This document shows positions 24,987 to 33,088 of a stretch of DNA of 64,000 nucleotides, piece after piece. Where the stretch lies: NCBI GenBank assembly GCA_934646865.1, contig CAKUEU010000002.1:7434-71433 (forward strand), given 5' to 3'. The notes under the pieces were generated by a model. The model worked only from the letters and a program-made list of their open reading frames with translations. It did no database searches and was not told the DNA's origin. The stretch is from an uncultured Collinsella sp. GTDB taxonomy: Bacteria; Actinomycetota; Coriobacteriia; Coriobacteriales; Coriobacteriaceae. Every line of letters begins with the position of its first letter. Position 1 is the stretch's first letter. The position numbers were made by a program, and so were the translations under genes.

Positions 24987-25095
24987 ACTTGTGGCACTTT
25001 GACGACCAGGCAGTTTTGTAACAAGCTATCTACCTGTGGTTTTGAGAAGCAGAATGACCGGTCTGCTCGGGGTGTTCCAAATAGTCTACTCACTT
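24975..25095. repeat. 120-bp palindromic-ended element, copy 1
   Basis: It begins CTAAGTGAGTAGACTT and ends in the complement AGTCTACTCACTT. Internal blocks CACTTTG.CGACCA, CAGTTTTGTAACAAG and CTACCTGTGGTTTTGAGAAGCA match copy 2. The left end supplies the pdxR stop codon. No transposase is encoded. Confidence 0.85.
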
Positions 25096-25129
25096 GCCGC
25101 GCAAAGCTTCGGCGTGAGAAATAAAAGGG

Positions 25130-25195
25130 GTTTTCAACAGGGCTTCGTCCAGTTCTCGGTAAGTTTTTGGTCAGTTGGGGAGGGCTGTTGAAAAC
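25130..25195. repeat. Inverted repeat GTTTTCAACAG / CTGTTGAAAAC
   Basis: Exact 11-bp arms at 25130-25140 and 25185-25195 lie between repeat copy 1 and the next gene. It may be a terminator or another small palindromic element. Confidence 0.5.
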
Positions 25196-25279
25196 TTAGC
25201 AGTCCGTTCGACGCCATTTTTTGGTGCGTTCGCGCCAATGCGAGACCGATTGGGTTGAAATTCGTGTTTTCCTGTGCCT

Positions 25280-26407
25280 ATGAAGGATCTGCTTTGTGAC
25301 ATATCGGCTTTTAGGTACTGGCGTTTGCCCCCTCAGGTTCGCGCTTTGTGTCCGCCGCTTCCACGGCCGGAAGAAGACCGGCAGCGATATGACCTCGCCC
25401 GTAACCCGACGGCTGCGGTTGCGCTCGGCTTTCCGTTGTATACATTGGTTCGGACGAGAAACAAGCGGACTTGTCCTGCCAGCATTAGGCAGCGGCTGTT
25501 CCTCGGCGAGCTCCCCAGGGAATCCGTGCTGGAAACGGAGCATGGATTTTTGATTACGTCTCCTCTACTGACGGCATTCATCATGTTGCGGCATCTGACG
25601 GATCTTCAGCTTCTTTTGGTATTAGCGGAGATGTGCGGCTTGTTTGCGGTGTGCGCTCTGCCGGCGGCGCTTGAGGCGGAGCTTACGCGCGCAATTGATT
25701 CGGGCGCGATTTCGACAACGTTCGGTTGGGTGCGCTGCCCGTCCGAGGACGGCACTGCCTCAAATTTATGGCGTCGAGACGCTTTGGTTTTGGGTGGAGA
25801 CCTTGACCGTTTTTGTTCAGATGTTTGCGGGATGCGTTACGGCAATAGATTTATGGCGGTATCGCAACTCGTTCCATTGGGTGCCGCGTCGCCTTTTGAG
25901 GTCGAGGCGTATTTGTTGCTTGGACTGCCGCGAGCCCTGGGAGGCGAAGGGTTCTGCGGCATAGAGCTCAATGTCGAAGTGACGCTAAGCACAAGTGCTC
26001 GAGCGATTGTGGGAAAGTCCCGTGTATATATCGACCTACTTCTTTCTTCGCCGGACGGCAGGCGACAGGTGGCCATTGAATGTCAGGGGAAGGCCTCGCA
26101 CGGACGCGCAGGGGATGGCTTGCGTGACGCTGACCGCATGACAGCCCTTCAGGCCATGGGCTACGATGTACTTCTCCTGACACACAGACAGATATCCGAT
26201 GAGGGTAGATTCCGCGCGATTGTTAAGGCCGTATGCAGGATGCTCGATGTTGAATATCGTGATAAAAGCTCAGATGAGCAAAGGGCTGAGACATTACTTC
26301 GGTCTGAACTATTCGTTGACTGGACAAAATTGGGAGTAATTGACGGAAAGATGCCCGTTAGACACAAAACAGCTCGATCGTGGACGGCTGTGGTTCTAAG
26401 TGAGTAG
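25280..26407 (+). CDS. AbiEi/DUF559-like protein with nuclease-like C-terminus
   Basis: I do not recognise a named product. The 375-residue layout resembles actinobacterial AbiEi-antitoxin-like/DUF559 proteins: an N-terminal SAFRYWRLPP..ALCPPLP region, a middle ITSPLLTAFIMLRHLTDLQLLLVLAE helix pair, and a C-terminal PD-(D/E)XK-like block with YIDLLLS (Asp), VAIECQGKASH (Glu, Gln), RDADRM and GYDVLLLTHRQI. The nuclease-like acidic residues look intact. Starts are weak: GTG 25274 or ATG 25280, both without a good SD. The gene is bracketed by two direct copies of the 120-bp element and its last codons (LSE-stop) come from copy 2. Base composition looks lower in GC than its neighbours, which suggests transfer. 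Confidence 0.6.
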   Translation: MKDLLCDISAFRYWRLPPQVRALCPPLPRPEEDRQRYDLARNPTAAVALGFPLYTLVRTRNKRTCPASIRQRLFLGELPRESVLETEHGFLITSPLLTAFIMLRHLTDLQLLLVLAEMCGLFAVCALPAALEAELTRAIDSGAISTTFGWVRCPSEDGTASNLWRRDALVLGGDLDRFCSDVCGMRYGNRFMAVSQLVPLGAASPFEVEAYLLLGLPRALGGEGFCGIELNVEVTLSTSARAIVGKSRVYIDLLLSSPDGRRQVAIECQGKASHGRAGDGLRDADRMTALQAMGYDVLLLTHRQISDEGRFRAIVKAVCRMLDVEYRDKSSDEQRAETLLRSELFVDWTKLGVIDGKMPVRHKTARSWTAVVLSE

Positions 26408-26518
26408 ACTTTTGGCACTTTGGCGACCATGCCGTTTTGCAACAAGTCATTTACCTGCGGCTTTATAAAGCAATATGGATGGTGTGCTCGGCAAGTTCCA
26501 AAAAGTCTACTCACTTAG
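26396..26518. repeat. 120-bp palindromic-ended element, copy 2
   Basis: It has the same CTAAGTGAGTAGACTTTTGG left end and the complementary right end CCAAAAAGTCTACTCACTTAG. The interior is closely similar to copy 1 (CGACCATGCCGTTTTGCAACAAG, TACCTGCGGCTTT). It supplies the stop codon of the upstream gene in the same frame as copy 1 does for pdxR. Confidence 0.85.
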
Positions 26519-26584
26519 TTTTTGACGAGATGCCAATGCCTAAGGCGGTCCTATTTCAGGGCGTTAACGAGTCCTCGAGACACA

Positions 26585-26616
26585 AAAAGGCCCGAATCGC
26601 GTGGTCCGGGCCTCAT
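26585..26616 (-). terminator. Terminator after the rubrerythrin gene
   Basis: AGGCCCG/CGGGCCT arms around 26589-26595 and 26606-26612; on the minus strand the stem is followed by TTTTTG. Confidence 0.75.
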
Positions 26617-26647
26617 TGAGCTAGAGGTTATGTCTCAGGCGGCTATC

Positions 26648-27208
26648 TTAGCCGAAGTAACGCTTGAGCAGGCCGGCGAAAGCCTTGCCGTGGCGAGCCT
26701 CGTCGCGAGCCATCTCGTGCACGGTGTCGTGGATGGCATCGAGGCCAGCGGCCTTGGCGCGCTTGGCGAGGTCGGTCTTGCCGGCGGTAGCGCCGTTCTC
26801 GGCCTCAACGCGCATCTCGAGGTTCTTCTTGGTGGAGTCGGTCACGACCTCGCCCAGGAGCTCAGCGAACTTGGCGGCATGCTCGGCCTCCTCGTAGGCA
26901 GCCTTCTCCCAGTACAGGCCGATCTCGGGATAGCCCTCGCGATGAGCGACACGAGCCATGGCCAGGTACATACCGACCTCGGAGCACTCGCCCTCAAAGT
27001 TGGCGCGCAGGTCGGCAACGATGTCCTCGGAGACGCCCTCCATCTTGGCGACGCCCACGACGTGCTCGGCAGCCCACTCGAGCTGGCCCTCCTCCTGCTT
27101 CAGGAAACGAGAACCGGGAACGCCGCACTGGGGGCACTTGAAGTCCTCGGGCAGCTGATCGCCGTCGAACTCTTCCACATAACCGCAAACGGGGCAAACA
27201 AACTTCAT
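26648..27208 (-). CDS. Reverse rubrerythrin
   Basis: A 186-residue NADH-peroxidase-type protein in the reverse domain order: an N-terminal rubredoxin-like Fe(Cys)4 site (Cys5, Cys8, Cys25, Cys28) followed by a four-helix diiron domain with [17 protein letters not shown] and DEARHGKAF ligand motifs. It scavenges hydrogen peroxide in anaerobes. The start at 27208 follows AAAGGA; the frame extends upstream without similarity. A hairpin (about 27240-27285) lies in the leader. It is single and convergent with nothing coding; regulation by PerR is possible, but no box is evident. Confidence 0.92.
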   Translation of the reverse strand: MKFVCPVCGYVEEFDGDQLPEDFKCPQCGVPGSRFLKQEEGQLEWAAEHVVGVAKMEGVSEDIVADLRANFEGECSEVGMYLAMARVAHREGYPEIGLYWEKAAYEEAEHAAKFAELLGEVVTDSTKKNLEMRVEAENGATAGKTDLAKRAKAAGLDAIHDTVHEMARDEARHGKAFAGLLKRYFG

Positions 27209-27365
27209 GATTCGATCCTTTCGATCGATGGCGATGGGGCGCTTGTCCGGTCCCGTAAGGGCCCTCTCCGGACGCGCGTCTTGACGAGTTCTATTATCCA
27301 TAAATGAGACCGAATGTGAAGCCTATTAGGAATGATTTTTAATAAAACAATTTTGACGCTGTCAT

Positions 27366-28259
27366 CTAACAGCGTCCACATAGTCCGCAGAGGACGCAGC
27401 CGTTGCAGATGAACTTGCTTCCGCAGGTTTCACACCACTCAAAATACGGTGGATCCCAAAGCTCCGAGCTGGGGATTTCCAGGCCGAGCGGATCCCTTAG
27501 GTCCCATTCGATTTGACGGCCACGGTGCTGGAGGCCTGATTTCCATGCCTGTTCGCTTTGCAGGTTTTTGCCGCGAAGGTGATATGTTTGCCCGTCCTTA
27601 ACGAAGGTGCTTCCGGTTTCGATGAAAGCGAACGTTGCATCTGCCGCCACGCATTCAGCATGCAACTGGCGCACCCATTCGTAATGACAGGGACGCGCTC
27701 CCGCGTAGTTTTCTCCGCCTGCGATGACCCGCTCGATCCCATCGGGTTTTCCAAGGCTACCGGGGGCGGCTTTCTCGACCGACACGCTTCCGATGAACGG
27801 CGCACACATGATGCCGCGGTGTGCGGCCGGCGTGGCGAGCAGGAGGGGAATCCGCTCATTTGCCCTGCGCTGGTTTTCGCAGGTTACGTTGAGCATGACG
27901 TTTTGCCAGCCATCGCCCCAGTCACTGGGCAGACAGTCGCAAAAGCGCTCGGGACGTTTGGTCAGAATGAAGAACTTTACGTCGGGCCTCTGGCGGATGA
28001 TGTCCCATACCTCTGGTCGCCAGGGATCGGCTTCGGGCAACAGGAAATCGCTTGTCATGCAGATGCGGATAAGCTCGCCGGCGCGAACTTTGTAGCTGCC
28101 GTCTCGTCGGCGTTGGAGGGGATAGGTGAAGCCCGACTTGCTTTTTCTAATCACGGAGGGGTCGATACCGCGTTGTCCGTCCATGTAATACATGTAGCAG
28201 TTGTCGCATCCCTCGCTGACGCGCGTGCAGCCATGCCAGGGGTTCCAGATGTCATGCAC
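27366..28259 (-). CDS. DUF5131 (phage Gp37/Gp68-like) radical-SAM-like protein
   Basis: The 297-residue protein matches the Gp37/Gp68 family (DUF5131), related to radical SAM enzymes: IWNPWHGCTRVSEGCDNCYM at residues 4-23 gives a Cys cluster (Cys11, Cys18, Cys21), followed by ICMTSDFL, FILTKRPER and VIAGGENYAG. It has an extra C-terminal zinc-ribbon-like tail with seven Cys between residues 276 and 297. Function is unknown; homologues occur in phages and bacterial defence-rich regions. The start is a GTG at 28259 with GGAGG eight bases upstream; the nearby ATG is out of frame. Confidence 0.75.
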   Translation of the reverse strand: MHDIWNPWHGCTRVSEGCDNCYMYYMDGQRGIDPSVIRKSKSGFTYPLQRRRDGSYKVRAGELIRICMTSDFLLPEADPWRPEVWDIIRQRPDVKFFILTKRPERFCDCLPSDWGDGWQNVMLNVTCENQRRANERIPLLLATPAAHRGIMCAPFIGSVSVEKAAPGSLGKPDGIERVIAGGENYAGARPCHYEWVRQLHAECVAADATFAFIETGSTFVKDGQTYHLRGKNLQSEQAWKSGLQHRGRQIEWDLRDPLGLEIPSSELWDPPYFEWCETCGSKFICNGCVLCGLCGRC

Positions 28260-28447
28260 CTTTGCGCCTCCTTTGCGGCGGACGTGAATCCAATGGACTC
28301 TGAAAGACTAACACCGGATGACGCCGGGAAGCTCCGAACAATATGAAGATGTTGATTGATTAACGATTACCGTGCTGCCTGCGTCCCACGATGAGTACAA
28401 TCGGTCGAGCAAATGTTGACCCATCAACAAATGAAGGAGTTTCCTTT

Positions 28448-29668
28448 ATGCATCTAGCCCGTCGTGCCTGGTGCCGAACATATCAGACGGTTTTTCGCAT
28501 CGCATTGCCGATTCTGCCCTATACCGAGCCGCGCATTTTGGAGCATGCCGAGGATGTGCCCGCGGTGTTCCAAAAGCGCTCGATACAGCAGGTCCTTATC
28601 GTGACGGATCCTGGCATTGCTCGTCTGGGGCTTACGGCGCCGCTCGAGCGCGCGCTCGCGTCCAAGGGGATTGGCGTTACGGTCTATGCCGAAACGCGTG
28701 CGAACCCCACGGTCTCGAATGTGGAGGAAGCGGCGGCGCTGTATCGCGAGAACGACTGCCAGGCCATTATCGGCTTTGGTGGCGGTTCGGCCATGGACTG
28801 CGCCAAGGGCGTGGGCGCGCGCATTGCGCAGCCAAACAAACCCATCAACAAGATGCGCGGCCTGTTGCGTGTTCACCGTCTCCTGCCGCTGCTTATCGCG
28901 GTTCCCACTACCGCCGGTACGGGAAGCGAAGTCACGCTCGCGGCGGTGATTACCGACGACGAGACGCACTATAAGTACCCCATCAATGACTTTGTGCTCA
29001 TCCCGCGCTTTGCGGTGCACGACCCCGAGTTTACGCGTGGGCTGCCGGCGTCCATTACGGGGCAGACGGGTATGGATGCTCTGACGCATGCCGTCGAGGC
29101 TTTTATCGGCCGTAGCACCACGCCCTACACGCGCAAGATGGCGCGCCAAGCGGTTCAGCTCATCCACGACAATTTGCTCGAGGCCTATGAGCATGGCGAC
29201 AACATGCGTGCGCGTCGCAATATGCTTTCGGCGGCGTATAAGGCGGGCGTCGCATTTACGCGCTCCTATGTTGGATATGTGCATGCCATCGCGCACAGTC
29301 TGGGTGGCCGATACGGCATTCCGCACGGTTTGGCCAACGCCATTATCCTGCCGCACATGCTGCGCGCTTATGGCGAAACTGCAGTTCCCAAGCTTGCCGA
29401 TCTTGCTCGCATGGCGGGCATTGCGCCGGCTAACGCGCAGGACGGCTTGGCTGCCGAGGCCTTTATCGATTGGGTCGATCGCATGAACGATGCCTTGGGA
29501 ATTCCTAAATACGTCTCGGGTATTCGCCGCTCCGATATTCCGCAAATGGCCGCCCATGCCGATGCCGAGGCCAATCCGCTGTATCCTGTCCCGCTTTTGA
29601 TGGACCGTGTGGAGCTCGAGCATATGTACGAGGTCGTCGCGGGTGGTATGTTTGAGGACGAGAACTAG
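28448..29668 (+). CDS. Iron-containing alcohol dehydrogenase
   Basis: A 406-residue group III (Fe-dependent) alcohol dehydrogenase. Signatures: IGFGGGSAMDCAKGV for the nucleotide phosphates, PTTAGTGSEVT, and metal ligands in GMDALTHAVEAF and HAIAHSLGGRYGIPHG. It interconverts alcohols and aldehydes with NAD(P)H. I start it at ATG 28448, with AAGGAG nine bases upstream; the ATG at 28391 overlaps the leader. The aldehyde dehydrogenase begins eight bases after its stop, so the pair forms an alcohol/aldehyde/acid pathway. Confidence 0.92.
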   Translation: MHLARRAWCRTYQTVFRIALPILPYTEPRILEHAEDVPAVFQKRSIQQVLIVTDPGIARLGLTAPLERALASKGIGVTVYAETRANPTVSNVEEAAALYRENDCQAIIGFGGGSAMDCAKGVGARIAQPNKPINKMRGLLRVHRLLPLLIAVPTTAGTGSEVTLAAVITDDETHYKYPINDFVLIPRFAVHDPEFTRGLPASITGQTGMDALTHAVEAFIGRSTTPYTRKMARQAVQLIHDNLLEAYEHGDNMRARRNMLSAAYKAGVAFTRSYVGYVHAIAHSLGGRYGIPHGLANAIILPHMLRAYGETAVPKLADLARMAGIAPANAQDGLAAEAFIDWVDRMNDALGIPKYVSGIRRSDIPQMAAHADAEANPLYPVPLLMDRVELEHMYEVVAGGMFEDEN

Positions 29669-29676
29669 GAGGGTCC

Positions 29677-31056
29677 ATGAACACCGAGGAAATTGCGCGC
29701 ATCGTTAGCAGTCAGCGTGCCTATTTTAAGACGCATGCCACGTTTGATGTCGATGCTCGCCGCCGCGCGCTCATGCGCCTGCGCGATGCGGTTCGGGCGC
29801 ACGAGGACGATATCGCCCATGCGCTCAAGACCGATTTGGGCAAGTCGCATGACGAGGCGTACATGTGCGAGATCGGCACGTCGCTTTCCGAGATTCGCCA
29901 CCAGATTGCGCATGTGGCCCGGTGGAGTCGTGCGCACCTGCGCCCGTGCGACCTCGCCAATGCTATTAGCGTGTGCAAGACGCAGCCGGTTCCCTATGGC
30001 GTGACGCTGATCATGGCGCCTTGGAACTATCCGTTTCTGTTGACGCTGGAGCCGCTCGCCGGCGCGCTCGCTGCGGGCAACACGGTGGTCATCAAGCCGA
30101 GCGCCTATGCGCCGGCTTCGAGTGCGGTGCTCAGGCAGATTTGCGAGGAAGCGTTTGATCCGCGTCTGGTGACGGTCGTCGAGGGCGGTCGTGCCGAGAA
30201 CGAGGCACTGCTCGATGAGTGCTGGGATAAGATTTTCTTTACCGGCAGCGTTCCGGTCGGCAAGCTCGTCATGGAGCGCGCGAGCAAAAACCTCACGCCC
30301 GTGACACTTGAGCTGGGCGGCAAGAGCCCCTGCATCGTGGATGCCTCCGCAAATTTGAAAGTCGCGGCGCGGCGTATCGCCTTTGGTAAGTGGCTCAACG
30401 TGGGCCAGACCTGTGTGGCACCCGACTACCTGCTGGTCGATGCGCGCATGCACGATGAGCTGCTGGGCCTCATCAAGGAAGAGGTCCGCCGCATGTTTGG
30501 CGAGCACCCGCTCGACAACGAGGACTACGGCCATATCGTCAACGCCAAGCATTTCGCGCGCGTGCGTGGGCTGATCGACCCCGACAAGGTTGTGCTGGGA
30601 GGTGCTGCGCGCGAGACCTCGCTCAAGATTGAGCCGACGATCCTGGACGGCGTGACCCCCGATGACGCCGTGATGCAGGAGGAGATCTTCGGTCCCATCT
30701 TGCCGGTGCTGACGTTTGAGAGTCTGGACGAGGCCGAGACGTTTATCACGGATCGCCCGACGCCGCTGGCCCTGTATATCTTTAGCCGGGATCGCGCGGT
30801 GCAGCAGCGCTTTGTGCGCTACGTGCCCTTTGGCGGCGGCTGCGTTAACGATACGATCATGCATCTGGCTACGAGCCATATGGGCTTTGGCGGCATGGGC
30901 GCGAGCGGCATGGGGCAGTACCATGGCCGCGAGAGCTTCGATGCGTTTAGTCACAAGAAGAGCATCGTGAACAAGGCAACATGGCTGGATGTACCGTTCC
31001 GCTACGCGCCCTACGCAAGCTGGAAGCACAAGTTCGTACGCATGTTTGTGCATTAG
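29677..31056 (+). CDS. Aldehyde dehydrogenase (class 3-like)
   Basis: A 459-residue NAD(P)-dependent aldehyde dehydrogenase of the short, class 3/ALDH3 type. Visible: APWNYPF near 115, the general base Glu212 in ELGGKSP, the nucleophile Cys246 in GQTCVAPDY, and EEIFGPILPVL near 340. Length is normal for the class. GGAGGG precedes the ATG and it follows the Fe-alcohol dehydrogenase by eight bases. Together they could oxidise alcohols via aldehydes to acids, or run in reverse for redox balance. Confidence 0.92.
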   Translation: MNTEEIARIVSSQRAYFKTHATFDVDARRRALMRLRDAVRAHEDDIAHALKTDLGKSHDEAYMCEIGTSLSEIRHQIAHVARWSRAHLRPCDLANAISVCKTQPVPYGVTLIMAPWNYPFLLTLEPLAGALAAGNTVVIKPSAYAPASSAVLRQICEEAFDPRLVTVVEGGRAENEALLDECWDKIFFTGSVPVGKLVMERASKNLTPVTLELGGKSPCIVDASANLKVAARRIAFGKWLNVGQTCVAPDYLLVDARMHDELLGLIKEEVRRMFGEHPLDNEDYGHIVNAKHFARVRGLIDPDKVVLGGAARETSLKIEPTILDGVTPDDAVMQEEIFGPILPVLTFESLDEAETFITDRPTPLALYIFSRDRAVQQRFVRYVPFGGGCVNDTIMHLATSHMGFGGMGASGMGQYHGRESFDAFSHKKSIVNKATWLDVPFRYAPYASWKHKFVRMFVH

Positions 31057-31090
31057 AAAAAGACAGCAGATAGGGGACAAACAGAGTGGC

Positions 31091-31122
31091 CGCCCCCGCG
31101 TAAGCGAAGACGGCCACTTATC
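31091..31122 (+). terminator. Hairpin after the alcohol/aldehyde dehydrogenase operon
   Basis: AGTGGCCG (31091-31098) pairs with CGGCCACT (about 31112-31119) around a second GCG/CGC stem. No T-run is present. A further hairpin (GGC..ACCCG/CGGGT..GCC, about 31148-31172) follows in this 270-base gap. Confidence 0.45.
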
Positions 31123-31326
31123 ACGATGAAAACGTGTGCCGGAGTTGGCAAGACCCGCTGCAACGGGTGCCATCCGTGCCCCTATCCTATTTGCAAGCGC
31201 TCCGTCATGCAATCGTTGCGATGAACGGTCGAAAAGGCCCGGGTTGGTGAATTTGTATCCGCACGTGCCTTTAGACTTCTCGGTAAGGTCAAACGCCGGA
31301 CATTCCGGCTTCTGGAAGGGCTTGCT

Positions 31327-31506
31327 ATGTTTGATGACGACGACCTGTTCGATCTGACGGACGATCCATTTGAGTGGGACCTGTTGCTCGATGATGATGA
31401 GTTGGAGCAGGATCGCAAAAAGCGGAAGGATAAGAACGCGCAGGTCGACGTATCGAAAAGGAATGACAAGCGCCGCCGTGGATTGTTTGGCGGGCTCTTT
31501 GGCTAG
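31327..31506 (+). CDS. Small acidic/basic protein of 59 residues
   Basis: A short frame with a convincing GGAAGGG SD about seven bases before the ATG. The product has a strongly acidic first half (MFDDDDLFDLTDDPFEWD), a Lys/Arg-rich second half (QDRKKRKDKNA, NDKRRRG) and a hydrophobic-glycine tail GLFGGLFG. No family is recognised. It sits alone between the dehydrogenase operon and a metallophosphoesterase 67 bases downstream. A charged small protein binding nucleic acid or a membrane is possible; this is a guess from composition. Confidence 0.55.
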   Translation: MFDDDDLFDLTDDPFEWDLLLDDDELEQDRKKRKDKNAQVDVSKRNDKRRRGLFGGLFG

Positions 31507-31573
31507 GCGGTCCTGTTAAAGCGTCTGTATACTAGGCACGTGTTAGACGCGTTGCGAAATGAGGACACAGACG

Positions 31574-32119
31574 ATGATGTGGTTTACCGCCGACCTGCAC
31601 CTGGGCGACACGAATATCCTGCACGATATGGATCGGCCGTTCGCCTCGGTTGAGGAGATGAACCGCAAGGTTATTGACGCCATTAACGAGTGCGTTGTTG
31701 CGGACGACCGCCTCTACATCCTGGGAGACTTTACGTATCGGTTGCCCATGGCGGAGGCCGTGCGCCTGCGCGATCGTATTGCCTGCCAAAACGTGACGCT
31801 CATACGGGGCAACCATGACGGCGATTGGGAAGATCCGGACGCGCCGCAAATCTGGGATGAGGTGCGCGACTATCTGGAGATTGCTCCCGGTTATGCCAAG
31901 GGACATCGTCTGGTTCTGAGCCATTACCCCATGCTTAGTTGGAACGGCAAAGCGCGTGGCGCCATTATGCTGCACGGGCATATCCACAGCAGGGGAGACC
32001 GCACCAACACGCGCAACCGTGATCGCGAGCGTCCCATTTTCCGCTACGATGTCGGCCTCGACGCCAACAACTACCGACCTGTAAACCGAGACCAGATCTT
32101 AAGCTTCTTTGGACTGTAA
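31574..32119 (+). CDS. Calcineurin-like metallophosphoesterase
   Basis: A 181-residue metallophosphoesterase. All metal-site motifs are present: FTADLHLGD (Asp7, His9), ILGDFTYR, LIRGNHDGDW, LSHYPML and LHGHIHS. Such small enzymes hydrolyse phosphodiesters or phosphomonoesters; the natural substrate is unknown. The ATG at 31574 follows GAGGA nine bases away; an ATG at 31559 overlaps that SD. A T-tailed hairpin containing a GGGGACAGGCACC loop ends the gene. Confidence 0.85.
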   Translation: MMWFTADLHLGDTNILHDMDRPFASVEEMNRKVIDAINECVVADDRLYILGDFTYRLPMAEAVRLRDRIACQNVTLIRGNHDGDWEDPDAPQIWDEVRDYLEIAPGYAKGHRLVLSHYPMLSWNGKARGAIMLHGHIHSRGDRTNTRNRDRERPIFRYDVGLDANNYRPVNRDQILSFFGL

Positions 32120-32127
32120 CCCTCAAG

Positions 32128-32166
32128 CCACCATAAAGGGGACAGGCACCTTTGTGGTGTTTTTTC
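32128..32166 (+). terminator. Terminator hairpin with GGGGACAGGCACC loop (left copy)
   Basis: Arms 32129-32139 and 32149-32159 pair with one G-T wobble and are followed by a T6 run. The sequence recurs in inverted orientation at 32956-32995, so two opposite copies bracket the deacetylase gene. Confidence 0.85.
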
Positions 32167-32183
32167 CTTAGATTGGAGTCGTT

Positions 32184-32948
32184 ATGAAGCAACTGCTCAT
32201 TCGTGCCGATGATATTGGCTATTCGTACGCCGTTGACTTGGGGATTGCCTGTAGTGTTAACGAGGGCCTCGTGCGCTCGGTGGGCCTTATGCCCAATATG
32301 CCCGAGGCTGAGCGTGGCTGGTCGCTCGTGGCGGATGCCGGTATTGCGGTGGGCCAGCACACCAACGTGTGCCTGGGCAAGCCGTGTGCCGATCCGGCGC
32401 TCATTCCAAGCCTGCTCGATGAAAACGGCGAGTTCCATAGCAGTCGTACCTTCCGCGAGCACTTTAAGCGTGGCGAGGAACTGATTGACTTCGACGAGGC
32501 CTGCATTGAGATTCGCGCACAGCATGACCGCTTTGTCGAGATTGTGGGGCGCGAGCCCGATTACTTTGAGGCTCACGCCGTTATGAGCAAAAACCTCAAC
32601 CGCGCGATTTCGGTGGTGGCACAGGAGCTGGGCCTTAAGGAGCAAAAGGCGAGCTTTGACCCCACGGCCGTGGTGCACTGCGGAGACACCGATCTGCGCA
32701 TGGTGATGCATTCGATGGAGCCGGGCTACGAGCCCAAGGACTCGATTATGCAGACGGTTCGCGAGATGGACGATGGCGAGACGGTCGTCTTCGTGTGCCA
32801 TCCGGGTTATCTCGATCGCTTTATCCTTGAGAGCAGCTCGCTTACGACTAATCGTACCAAGGAGGTCGATGCGCTGATCGATCCCGAGCTGCGGGCGTGG
32901 CTCGAGGCTCAGCCCGACCTTCGCCTCATCGACTATCGCGACCTATAA
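32184..32948 (+). CDS. ChbG/YdjC-family carbohydrate deacetylase
   Basis: A 254-residue protein of the YdjC/ChbG family, which removes acetyl groups from N-acetylated sugars such as chitobiose. Family signatures: LIRADDIGYS with the metal/catalytic Asp pair at residues 9-10, GQHTNVCLGKP with a metal His near 58, FEAHAVM, and FVCHPGYLD in the C-terminal third. GGAG precedes the ATG. It is a single gene, bounded on both sides by terminator-like copies of one palindrome. Confidence 0.85.
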   Translation: MKQLLIRADDIGYSYAVDLGIACSVNEGLVRSVGLMPNMPEAERGWSLVADAGIAVGQHTNVCLGKPCADPALIPSLLDENGEFHSSRTFREHFKRGEELIDFDEACIEIRAQHDRFVEIVGREPDYFEAHAVMSKNLNRAISVVAQELGLKEQKASFDPTAVVHCGDTDLRMVMHSMEPGYEPKDSIMQTVREMDDGETVVFVCHPGYLDRFILESSSLTTNRTKEVDALIDPELRAWLEAQPDLRLIDYRDL

Positions 32949-32955
32949 AGCACTC

Positions 32956-32995
32956 AAACCACCACAAAGGTGCCTGTCCCCTTCGTGGTGGTTTT
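32956..32995 (+). terminator. Terminator hairpin with GGTGCCTGTCCCC loop (right copy)
   Basis: Arms 32958-32970 and 32980-32992 pair with one mismatch, extended by AAA/TTT, and TTTTGG follows. It is the reverse complement of the element at 32128-32166. Confidence 0.8.
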
Positions 32996-33088
32996 GGCAC
33001 CGTTGCCATTCTGGCGGCGGCGCCTTTTTTGTCCGCATGGCGCGGTAGAGTGTAGGCGGTTGAAATTTGCGTCCATCGAGGAGCTGCT

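Noticed and set aside
24975-26518. Small conserved minus-strand peptide (MSRLF...VYSLR) encoded in repeat copies 1 and 2
   Set aside because: The similarity follows from DNA repeat identity; there is no SD, and in copy 3 the minus-strand frame is not kept.
31120-31180. Riboswitch-like hairpins before the 59-residue gene
   Set aside because: Short stems only; no known aptamer core (cobalamin, ZTP, fluoride, THF) could be matched.
29665-31212. 515-residue minus-strand reading frame
   Set aside because: Shadow opposite the aldehyde dehydrogenase gene, Arg/His-rich with no family features.
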